This document shows, piece after piece, positions 51,230 to 59,316 of a stretch of DNA of 59,316 nucleotides; positions within the stretch are counted from its first letter, which is position 1; each line of letters starts with the position of its first letter. The translations under genes were made by a program, and so were the position numbers. The notes below the pieces were generated by a model. That model did not search any database, was not told the origin of the DNA, and saw nothing but the letters and a program-made list of their open reading frames with translations. This DNA is from DATGIQ01 sp035295665. Lineage in GTDB: Bacteria > Planctomycetota > Planctomycetia > Gemmatales > Gemmataceae. The DNA lies in NCBI GenBank assembly GCA_035295665.1, contig DATGIQ010000275.1:1-59316 (forward strand), read 5' to 3'.

Positions 51230-54200
51230 ATGAAGCTTCTGTCGTTCGTCCGGCTCTTTGGGGAAAACTGGGGGCATAAGCGTTCCCAGCGCAGACGGCT
51301 GTCCCGCTCCCGCCAAGCGGCAGACCGAAGATGGGGAAACCGGCCTTGGCTGGAAGCCTTGGAAGACCGAACGCTGTTATCGACTCTACCTCCGCCAATT
51401 ATTCCGTACAGTGGCCACCAATTCCTTCCCCCTGGCGGACTGACCAACGACAACACGCCGAGTGTCGCGGTCGATCCGATGGATCCCACGAAGCTCGTCG
51501 CCGTCTACCAAACCACGGCCATTGATGCGACGACCAAAAACCCGATCTCCATGGTTGCGGGGGCCTACTCGACGAATTCCGGGCAGACCTGGGTGCCGCT
51601 TGCCCTGCCGCCCAATCTGATCAACCCTTCGGATGCGGCGGGAAATCCCTTCACGGATGCGAGTGATCCCAGCGTGGGCTTTGACCGCAAGGAAAATGTC
51701 TACATCGCCTATTCGCAACACCAGCTCCTCGCCTCACCGATCGACAATTCCGCCAGCCCCAACGCCATCGTATTGCAGAAGTTCAGCTTCAGCGGCCTGG
51801 CTCCCGTGTACGTGAATCTTCCCGACAAGGTTGCTGTCGGCGCCAATCCTGCGATGGGAACGCAGGTGATCTACGAAGCAGGTGGCCCGGGACTTGCGGT
51901 CGACGTTGCCATTACGCCCACCCTGGCCGTGGATACCAATCCGGCTACCTTTACCGATCCAACTTCCGGCGTGGCCATGAATGATCCGGGGAGCGGCAAC
52001 GTTTATGTTGCCTGGCTCACGCAGAATGCGCCCCGTAATGGCGGCAAAGCGACTTACAGCCTCAACATTGCCGTCTCCAGCGACGGCGGAAACTCCTTCT
52101 CGACGCAGCGTTCGGTTTCTCCGCCCGGAGGAAACCCCGAACGGCCCCAACTGGTCGTTTCGCAAGGTACGGCGGATGGCCGAGTTCCCGTCGGTCAGGT
52201 GACGGTCGTCTGGGATGATAACGGTGGTTCGGCCAATGCCGCCGGCAGTATTCAGTTGAACCAAATTCAGGATGAAGGTTCCGGTGCCGTCGCCAGCAAC
52301 ATGAACCAGACCAATATCAACGAGTCGACGGCGATGGGTACGCCAGCCTTTACCTATGTCGCCATCACGGCGGCAACGTTGACCGCCAGCCTGGCCAATA
52401 TCAGTACCACGGCGCTGTTGTCCGATGTAGATGTCACCGTGAACCTGGTCCACCCGACGCTGAGCGAAGTCAGCATCGAGCTGCGCCGGCTCAAGGCGGG
52501 CGTCACGGATCCCAAGGGCGCCTTTGACGATGATATTTTCCTGCTCAAAAACCGCGACGACGGCATGGGCAACAGCAACAATGCCCAGGGTACCACCGGC
52601 GCCAACCTCGGCATCACGCCGACCACGCTCCTTCCGATTGGCACAGTCTTCGATGATGAAGCCGCACGCTCGATCAACAACAATGTCGACGGCGCCACGG
52701 CACCCTTCGTCGGTCACTTCCGGCCGGACGGTGGGTTGTTGAGCACGCTGCCGGCGAAGATGCTGAACAAGGCCGCGTTAACGCGGATGTGGGTTCTGGT
52801 GGTCGGCGACTACACGATGGATGCCACCACGCCAACGCAGTACGTCCAGAACTGGTCCCTCAACTTCACGTTCAACCTCGATCCGCAGCAGAACCCGACC
52901 ATTCCCGTGTTCGGCTTTAACTCGCCGGTCGCCCCCGGCATGCCCCCGCAGTTCAAGGGCGCACTGATGCCGCCATATCCGTGGAAAGTCGATGCACTAC
53001 CGGAAGTCGGCATTGGCCCGTCGCCGTCGGTTGCCTCCGATAACACGCTCGGCTCCTACGATCCGTACCAGGGCCGGCTCTATCTGACCTATGTTTCCCG
53101 CAGTCCGCTCGCCAATCCGACGTTGCAAACCAACGAACGGGACGCCACGGATATCAATCTGCTCGCTTCCGATGATGGCGGCTTCACGTGGTTCAATCCG
53201 ATCGATCCGGGTTCGAAATCGCCGCTCTTGCCTGTGGTCGAAGACGATTACGGCCCGACAGATGGGTTCTCGGGTGCGGCGGGCCAATTTGGCAGTTCCC
53301 CTCCCGGCCCGTACCTGGCTCGGGTCAAGTTCCAGCCTGAAGTCGCCGTGGACAATTACACTGGGACGGTGGCGGTCACCTATTTCGATGCCCGGTATGA
53401 TGCGTCCCGGACCCGAGTGGCGCGCATGCTGGCCGCGAGCATGGACGGCGGCAAAACTTTTGGCCCGCTCGGATCGCAGGTTTACCTCAACCTGCCCAAC
53501 CGCGTGCAGGATGTCGTCACCCGGCAATACGTCAATTTGGGGCCCCTCCCGGACAATCAGGGATTGGGCAATCCCCTGCAAACCAACACGGCCCCGCCGT
53601 TCGGCACGCGCGATGCGAACTTCGGTTTCGGCGACCACCAGGCTTTGGCCATCGCCCAGGGGCATGTTTATGCCCTGTGGTCCGGCAACGAAAACCAGGG
53701 CCAAGAAGAAGCCCCCGGCACCGGACTCCGGCCGATGGGCATTCTCACCGCCATGGTCACACTTCCCTCGGGACCGCGCGTCGTCAACAGCACCATGGGA
53801 CCGATCACCCCCAGCGTGATCAACGGCATCCCGTACAACAATACGTATGATGCCAACCACGTGCTCCAGCTGGACGGCTTCGTCGTCTCCTTCGATCGGC
53901 CGATCGATATCCATACCTTCACCGCGTCCAGCGTGACGGTCTTCTACCGGAACCCGAACTCTTCGGGATTTGATGCGGGACAGCCCATCCTGGTTACGCA
54001 GGTCCTCCCCATCATTGCCCCCGGCCAGGACCCCAACCGCGGCGCCACCGACTTCCTGGTCCGGCTCCCCCCACAGGATCGCACGGGCACGTATAGCTAC
54101 GTGGTCCGGCCGACCATGCGCGACCTGATCCGGACGATTGACAAGTTCAGTGCCGGCTTCCCTAACGGCATCCGCTCCGGTAACCTGATGGACCAAGACG

Positions 54201-57200
54201 GCGACACGAATCTCGACCACGACAGCAACCCTGGTCAGACGCCGCTGGATGCTTATGCCGTGCCGGCTCCGGCCAATACGTCGCGGTTTGTCGGCGCGCA
54301 GGTAGCGCCGTTTGACCAGACCGGCTACTTCACGCCACCGTTTACGCAGGATTCCTTGCCGTTGATCGTCCCGGGACCGCACATTGTAAAATCGTTCGTG
54401 CCCGGTCAGCCGGCCTCCAGCGACAACCTGGTCCAGGACGCCGCGGTTAGTTTCCTCGATGTCACGTTTGACCGGAACATGAACCCGGCCAGCTTCCACG
54501 CCAATGGCAGCGATATTCTGCGCATTATGGGGCCGACGGGACAAATCTCCGGGCCGTTCAGTGTGGCCCCGGATCCGCAGGCCGGCGAAGACCCCGCCCA
54601 TCCGCGCACCTTCCGCATCAGTTTCCCCACGCAGTTGTTAAGCGGCACGTACACCGTCACGGTTGGGCCCAGCATTCAAGACACGTCCGGCAATGCGATG
54701 GATGCGAACCTGAATGCCGGGGTAGACAAACTCCGAGACCAGGCACCGGCTGGCCAGGGAACGCCGTTGGTGATCGGCAACACCACGCCGCAGGTGATCG
54801 GTCCCCAGCGGACAATTACCTCCACGGTCAACGTCGGCGATGACTTCATCATCCAGGGGGTCACGGTTCAGCTGCGTATCACGTTCCCCTATGATCCAGA
54901 CCTGGAGGCGACGCTCATTGCCCCGGACGGCACCCGTGTCCGGCTGTTTGCCAACGTGCTGCCGTTTACCCCGCCCTTGGGCCTCCCACCCGCCAACGAG
55001 AACTTCACCGATACGCAGTTCGATGATTTGGCGGCCACGTCGATCATGACCAACCTGTACCCCGTAGGTGGATTTGCCCCATTCCAGGGCGTCTACCAGC
55101 CCCTGACCCCGCTTCGCGCCCTGATTGGGAAGCATTCCAAGGGGACATGGTCACTGGAGATCAAGAACGATGGCACCCACGTCGGCAGCTTCAACAACTT
55201 CAGCTTGACGTTCCAGCAGACGATTCCGGTGGCCTATTCCAGCACGGTCGTACCGGTCTCGATCGCGGCCGCCAACCCGCCGACGCAAGCCCAGACGACG
55301 ATTACCTCGACCATCGATGTGCCTGACGATTTCCTGATTCAAGGCGCGACGCTGACCTTGAACATCAGCCATCCGAGCGATGCCGACCTGGAAGCCGTCC
55401 TGATCGCCCCCGATGGCACACAGATCGCCCTGTTCACAAAGCTGCCGGCCAAGACGGGCAACAGCCTGGCGGACTTCACCAATGTCATCTTCGATGACAA
55501 TGCCAACGAGACGATCCAGCAAGGCGGTCCGCCCTATTTCGGCCGGTTCCAGCCGCAACAGCCCCTGAGCCAGCTCGACGGCAAGAACGCTTTCGGCCGC
55601 TACACGCTGGTGATCAAGAACGACGGGACGAATCCGGGCCAGCTCAACTCTTGGTCCCTGACGCTGAAGAAGCCGGTACCAGTCAGCGGCCTGGGCGAGC
55701 CCGTGGCCGACCAGACGGCGACGACCTTCCGCATCTTTGCGATGGCGGTGAATGATCCGCTTTCGCACAGTCAGTGGACCGCGGTGGGCCCGGCCGGCAT
55801 TTTCGATCCCGCCAGCGGCATGCACCACACCAGCCGCATCGGTGGCATCGCAGTCGACCCGTCCGATCCGTCGGGGAACACCGTCTACGTGGGTGGGGCC
55901 TCTGGCGGCGTGTGGAAGAGCATCAATTTCCTGACGAGCGACCCCAACGGGCCGACCTACATCCCGTTGACCGATTTCGGTCCGACGTTCGGCATTAACA
56001 TTGGCGGCATTGCCGCCTTTGGCCGGAATGGCGATCCCAATCAATCCATCATCTTCGCCGCCACGGGTGAAGGTGATACGCAGAGCCGCGGCGTCGGTAT
56101 CATCCGTTCGATGGATGGCGGCGCCACCTGGACCTTGCTCGACAGCACGACCAACGTCGACGCCAACGGCAACATTCTGCCCATCAACTCGCCGCTCCGC
56201 GACCACATCTTTGCCGGCACCTACGCCTTCAAGATCGTAGTGGATCCGAAGCCGACGCCCTCCGGCGATGTGATCATCTACGCAGCCATGGGCGGGACGC
56301 GGCCCGGGATCTACCGCAGCGTCGATTCCGGCAAACATTGGCAGAACACGACGGCCAACATTACTGAGCTCCAGGGCGACGACGCCACCGACGTGGTCCT
56401 CGATCCGAATAGCGGCCGGTTCAACGTGGATGAGAATCCGACCGGCAACCTGCAAGTCGTTTATGCCGCCTTCAAGAACGACGGCGTTTGGGTCAGTCCG
56501 CAATCGGAGGGAGCCAGCTGGGACAAGCTGCTCGGCCTGGACGGTGGCCAGACGATTGTTCAGCCGCTGGCGAACCTGCCGCCGATCCCGGTGAATGCTC
56601 CCTCGAATACGCCGACCGGCAAGGGCCGCATTGTGCTCGCCAAGCCGGCCCTTACCGGCAACCCGCTCCAGGACCTGCTGTACGAAGGCTGGCTGTATGC
56701 GGTCGCCGTCGACGATGCCGCCAATCCGACCGGCAGCGTGTACATGACCAAGGATTATGGTCACAACTGGACCAAGATCGATATCCCGTCGTACTACCTG
56801 TCGGCCTTCAACCTCTACATACCGACCAACGACACGACCAAGTTCGATTTCCCAGTTCTTGGCACGCAGGGTGAATATGACGTCGACATCGCCGTCGACC
56901 CGAACAATCCGAACATCGCCTACGTGGGCGGGATGGGAGCGGCTGGTTTCATCCGGATCGACACCACCGGCGTCTCCGATCCGTATGCGATCTACAAGAG
57001 CAACGACCGGGTCGGCCCGACCGACATGGGAGACCCCGCCCCCGATTCGGGCAAGCTCAACCTGTCTACGGTTGATCCCGTGAATTTTGTCATCGCCCCG
57101 AGTTATGCAATCAATCCCGAGTCCACGCCCTACATCAACCTGCTCGCGGATCCCTTCGCCCCGTTCCAGAACGACACCACGGTCATCGTCGGCAACACGA

Positions 57201-59316
57201 ACCGGATCGTGAACACGGGGACTGGCGCCAAGTGGACCTACTTCACCGGTGGCCTTGAAGGCAGCGGCGATCACCATCGCATGATCACGATGAAGGATCC
57301 GTTGACCGGCCACACGCGCCTCATCTGGGGCGACGATCAGGGCATTTACTCGGCCGTCGATGATAACGGCAATATCGTTGCCGGAATTGGCTCCGCGCCG
57401 GCTGCTCCGCCAGGAAGCCGCAACGGCAACTTGCAGATCACTCAGTTCTACTACGGAGCTGCCCAGCCGAGTAACCTGGCGGCCCAAGTCGCGATCCTGA
57501 ACCAGAATGTCGTGCCGGGTCAGTATCCGGGCATGTTCTATGGCCAGGCCCAGGACAACGGCTCGGGATCGTCGGACCCGCAGGTGCTGACCAACGGCAA
57601 CCTGATGTGGACCGGATCGGCGGGCGACGGCTCCGGCATCGGCACGGATCAGACCGGCTCCGGTACCGTGTTCCGCTACGATTGGCCGTGCTGCGGCGGC
57701 CGCGGAGGCAACTTCCTCCAGGTGAACGGTGTCGGCCAAACAGCCGGCCTCAATCCCCAGGACCGGACGCAATGGCCCAATGTGGCCGGCTTCACCATTG
57801 CCGTCAATCCGCTCGCTGGTGGTACGACCAATGGCCAGGTTCTCGTGAGCTCGGCAACCGGGCAGATCTATGAGACTACCAATGGCGGCGCACAGTGGTT
57901 CCTCATCGCGAACCCGACCACAGCCGGCATGGATGGCACCAATGCCCATGCCCTGACCTACGGGGCACCCGATCCGAAAGACCCCAACGGCAGCGGCGCC
58001 TTGAGCGATTTGATTTATGCCGGCACCGATGGTGGCCATATTTATGTCACTTTCACCGGCGGCGGCTCACCAGGCGCGGGCAACCAGTGGAAGGATATTT
58101 CGGGCGGCCTCGATGGCTCCCCGATCCGCTTCATCATTACCAACCCCACGCCGGGCAGCCACGAAGCTTACGCCGTAACCTTCGGCCACCTCGACGCCCA
58201 GGGGAACCTGATCACGGCCGTCTTCCACATGGTCGATTCGCAGGCCTATGACCCGAACAACCCGAAGACGTTCTGGCAAGATATCACTGGCAACTTGGGC
58301 TCAGTGATCAGCAATTTCTTCGCTCCGCTCAACGAAAAAGGCGCGGCAGCAACGCTCTTACAAGGAACGCAGCCCCGGTATCTCGAAGCGTTGCAGGCGG
58401 ATTGGCGGTATGCGATCCCGGATAACGCGGCCCAAATCATCAACCCGCCACCAGGCACGGTGCCCACGCATCCGATTCTCTATGTCGGCGGCGAAGGCGG
58501 AGTCTACCGGTCGCTGGACGGAGGCCAAACGTGGACGCCCTTCCCCGATACCACCATCGACGGGGCCCAGTATGAAGGCGGCCTGTTGCCCAATGCGCAT
58601 GTCACCGAGCTGAACCTCGCGATCGGCAACATCACGACCTCGACCGGCCGGCCCACCGTCTCGGGAAGCCCGGACGTGCTCCTGGCCACGACCTATGGCC
58701 GCGGCGATTTCGCCATCCGCGTGGCCCCGCTGATCTTCCCCGCTTCTGTGCAGCCGGAGAGCGGCACCAACGCGCTCCAGCTCGACATCGACGGCTTGAG
58801 TGAGCCGAGCAGTTTCGGCAACCATGTCAAAATCAAGCTGTTCAACCGGGTTCGAACCGGCCCGGGTCCGAACGATTTCCAGGACATCGATATCGGCGCC
58901 GACCCGAGCAACCCCAGCCAATCGTTCGCCTACACCGATTCGCAAGGACGTTTCCGGATCCAGATTCGAGCGGGCGCCTTCCCCGGCGACGGAAGTGCCG
59001 ACGGCCAGAAGACGCTCGTCGTGGAGGCCATCGACGATGCAGGTTCCGTCGGGCCGGTGGTGAGCTTCCCCTACACGCTCAACACCACACCGACCATCCA
59101 GGCCACGTCGATCCACCTCGACCCGAATCGTCCTGCTCTGCCGGGCGGCAGCGACTCCGGCTTGGTCTATCCGACCCCTGGCGCGAACGGGACGTTTGCC
59201 GATCGGATTACCAATATCGCCACTCCCTGGATTGCCGGCGTGTTGACCCAGGCCGGCCCCACCACGATCAATCTCTACGACGTCACCGATCCAGCCCACC
59301 CGCGGCTGATCGGCAG
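51230..59316 (+). CDS. Giant exported surface protein with P-domain-like and Asp-box propeller repeats, 3' end outside window
   Basis: Open from ATG 51230 (GAGGAA upstream) to the window end, about 2695 codons seen. The N-terminus is basic (KRSQRRRLSRSRQ) and reaches LEALEDRTLLS at 41-51, a motif typical of planctomycete exported giants. Then: BNR-like repeats (about 70-370); a P-domain-like module (about 382-551); more BNR repeats (SDDGGFTW); Ig-like modules near 880 and 1077 (LDGFVVSFDRPID, DVTFDRNMNPASF); P-domain-like modules 2 and 3 (about 1195-1330 and 1357-1480, each with DLEA.LIAPDGT); a large sortilin-like propeller (about 1520-2500, for example IIRSMDGGATWTLL, GVYRSLDGGQTWTPF); then Ig-like repeats. 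No protease catalytic motif is visible. Long frames on the minus strand here (to 962 codons) are composition shadows. Function unknown; adhesion or binding is plausible. Confidence 0.85.
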   Translation, partial: MKLLSFVRLFGENWGHKRSQRRRLSRSRQAADRRWGNRPWLEALEDRTLLSTLPPPIIPYSGHQFLPPGGLTNDNTPSVAVDPMDPTKLVAVYQTTAIDATTKNPISMVAGAYSTNSGQTWVPLALPPNLINPSDAAGNPFTDASDPSVGFDRKENVYIAYSQHQLLASPIDNSASPNAIVLQKFSFSGLAPVYVNLPDKVAVGANPAMGTQVIYEAGGPGLAVDVAITPTLAVDTNPATFTDPTSGVAMNDPGSGNVYVAWLTQNAPRNGGKATYSLNIAVSSDGGNSFSTQRSVSPPGGNPERPQLVVSQGTADGRVPVGQVTVVWDDNGGSANAAGSIQLNQIQDEGSGAVASNMNQTNINESTAMGTPAFTYVAITAATLTASLANISTTALLSDVDVTVNLVHPTLSEVSIELRRLKAGVTDPKGAFDDDIFLLKNRDDGMGNSNNAQGTTGANLGITPTTLLPIGTVFDDEAARSINNNVDGATAPFVGHFRPDGGLLSTLPAKMLNKAALTRMWVLVVGDYTMDATTPTQYVQNWSLNFTFNLDPQQNPTIPVFGFNSPVAPGMPPQFKGALMPPYPWKVDALPEVGIGPSPSVASDNTLGSYDPYQGRLYLTYVSRSPLANPTLQTNERDATDINLLASDDGGFTWFNPIDPGSKSPLLPVVEDDYGPTDGFSGAAGQFGSSPPGPYLARVKFQPEVAVDNYTGTVAVTYFDARYDASRTRVARMLAASMDGGKTFGPLGSQVYLNLPNRVQDVVTRQYVNLGPLPDNQGLGNPLQTNTAPPFGTRDANFGFGDHQALAIAQGHVYALWSGNENQGQEEAPGTGLRPMGILTAMVTLPSGPRVVNSTMGPITPSVINGIPYNNTYDANHVLQLDGFVVSFDRPIDIHTFTASSVTVFYRNPNSSGFDAGQPILVTQVLPIIAPGQDPNRGATDFLVRLPPQDRTGTYSYVVRPTMRDLIRTIDKFSAGFPNGIRSGNLMDQDGDTNLDHDSNPGQTPLDAYAVPAPANTSRFVGAQVAPFDQTGYFTPPFTQDSLPLIVPGPHIVKSFVPGQPASSDNLVQDAAVSFLDVTFDRNMNPASFHANGSDILRIMGPTGQISGPFSVAPDPQAGEDPAHPRTFRISFPTQLLSGTYTVTVGPSIQDTSGNAMDANLNAGVDKLRDQAPAGQGTPLVIGNTTPQVIGPQRTITSTVNVGDDFIIQGVTVQLRITFPYDPDLEATLIAPDGTRVRLFANVLPFTPPLGLPPANENFTDTQFDDLAATSIMTNLYPVGGFAPFQGVYQPLTPLRALIGKHSKGTWSLEIKNDGTHVGSFNNFSLTFQQTIPVAYSSTVVPVSIAAANPPTQAQTTITSTIDVPDDFLIQGATLTLNISHPSDADLEAVLIAPDGTQIALFTKLPAKTGNSLADFTNVIFDDNANETIQQGGPPYFGRFQPQQPLSQLDGKNAFGRYTLVIKNDGTNPGQLNSWSLTLKKPVPVSGLGEPVADQTATTFRIFAMAVNDPLSHSQWTAVGPAGIFDPASGMHHTSRIGGIAVDPSDPSGNTVYVGGASGGVWKSINFLTSDPNGPTYIPLTDFGPTFGINIGGIAAFGRNGDPNQSIIFAATGEGDTQSRGVGIIRSMDGGATWTLLDSTTNVDANGNILPINSPLRDHIFAGTYAFKIVVDPKPTPSGDVIIYAAMGGTRPGIYRSVDSGKHWQNTTANITELQGDDATDVVLDPNSGRFNVDENPTGNLQVVYAAFKNDGVWVSPQSEGASWDKLLGLDGGQTIVQPLANLPPIPVNAPSNTPTGKGRIVLAKPALTGNPLQDLLYEGWLYAVAVDDAANPTGSVYMTKDYGHNWTKIDIPSYYLSAFNLYIPTNDTTKFDFPVLGTQGEYDVDIAVDPNNPNIAYVGGMGAAGFIRIDTTGVSDPYAIYKSNDRVGPTDMGDPAPDSGKLNLSTVDPVNFVIAPSYAINPESTPYINLLADPFAPFQNDTTVIVGNTNRIVNTGTGAKWTYFTGGLEGSGDHHRMITMKDPLTGHTRLIWGDDQGIYSAVDDNGNIVAGIGSAPAAPPGSRNGNLQITQFYYGAAQPSNLAAQVAILNQNVVPGQYPGMFYGQAQDNGSGSSDPQVLTNGNLMWTGSAGDGSGIGTDQTGSGTVFRYDWPCCGGRGGNFLQVNGVGQTAGLNPQDRTQWPNVAGFTIAVNPLAGGTTNGQVLVSSATGQIYETTNGGAQWFLIANPTTAGMDGTNAHALTYGAPDPKDPNGSGALSDLIYAGTDGGHIYVTFTGGGSPGAGNQWKDISGGLDGSPIRFIITNPTPGSHEAYAVTFGHLDAQGNLITAVFHMVDSQAYDPNNPKTFWQDITGNLGSVISNFFAPLNEKGAAATLLQGTQPRYLEALQADWRYAIPDNAAQIINPPPGTVPTHPILYVGGEGGVYRSLDGGQTWTPFPDTTIDGAQYEGGLLPNAHVTELNLAIGNITTSTGRPTVSGSPDVLLATTYGRGDFAIRVAPLIFPASVQPESGTNALQLDIDGLSEPSSFGNHVKIKLFNRVRTGPGPNDFQDIDIGADPSNPSQSFAYTDSQGRFRIQIRAGAFPGDGSADGQKTLVVEAIDDAGSVGPVVSFPYTLNTTPTIQATSIHLDPNRPALPGGSDSGLVYPTPGANGTFADRITNIATPWIAGVLTQAGPTTINLYDVTDPAHPRLIG

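Noticed and set aside
52997..54601. 534-codon minus-strand frame
   Set aside because: Same reason: antisense shadow of the giant gene.
55151..58039. 962-codon open frame on the minus strand inside the giant surface-protein gene
   Set aside because: It is antisense to a clearly coding frame with recognisable domains, has no ribosome site and no recognisable domain; its Val/Gly/Arg/Asp-rich text is what GC-rich coding DNA gives when read backwards.
1..59316. CRISPR array, rRNA or intact insertion sequence
   Set aside because: No regular spaced repeats, no rRNA-like stretches and no complete transposase with terminal inverted repeats were seen.

Overview
The window reads as a chromosomal segment from a planctomycete, most likely of the Gemmatales. 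Evidence: a DUF1549/DUF1553 gene paired with a DUF1501 gene; a TIGR03000-type domain; four serine/threonine-kinase or kinase-like modules on three proteins; a giant exported protein with the N-terminal LEALEDRTLLS motif typical of planctomycete surface proteins; and GC-rich coding DNA with clear AGGAGG-type ribosome binding sites. The genes lie on both strands in short operons. I see no rRNA, tRNA, CRISPR array or intact mobile element.

Layout. 1-3250: the end of an RND-type efflux operon (membrane fusion protein cut by the window edge, then TolC). 3456-9041: Cu/Zn superoxide dismutase, rhomboid plus FmdB zinc ribbon, galactokinase, an apparently exported methyltransferase, an APC permease. 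9156-14655: a predicted di-iron four-helix protein, a kinase-RDD-pseudokinase-RDD protein, a small protein and the acetolactate synthase small subunit. 14905-21382: M29 aminopeptidase, glycine C-acetyltransferase, CysS, an arginase-fold protein, a Tyr/Pro-rich secreted protein and a LOG-family hydrolase. 21383-22235: a gene graveyard with a decayed tyrosine recombinase and a decayed LamG domain between imperfect direct repeats. 22236-25694: DUF1549/1553 and DUF1501. 25737-31898: MsrB, a cytochrome b-cytochrome c fusion, a Gfo/Idh/MocA oxidoreductase, PgsA, RimO and a small planctomycete protein. 32434-36004: FumC, ThyX, Rho.

36195-40811 is the most interesting operon: a MotA/TolQ/ExbB-like channel with a long coiled-coil tail, followed by two different TolR/ExbD-like partners, only one of which keeps the membrane aspartate expected for ion coupling. 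A kinase ending in a transposase-like helix-turn-helix lies convergently after it. 42309-47248 holds an RlmI-like methyltransferase, a STAS protein, a second LOG protein, a YdjC-like protein with altered metal-site motifs and a membrane-anchored kinase. 47616-50682 encodes three look-alike membrane-anchored coiled-coil proteins and one small membrane protein. From 51230 to the window end runs a giant exported protein with three P-domain-like modules and many Asp-box propeller repeats.

Many gene ends carry long, often perfect palindromes (arms of 20-27 bp). Two share almost the same sequence, so they look like a dispersed repeat family used as terminators. All functions come from reading motifs by eye; no database search was run.
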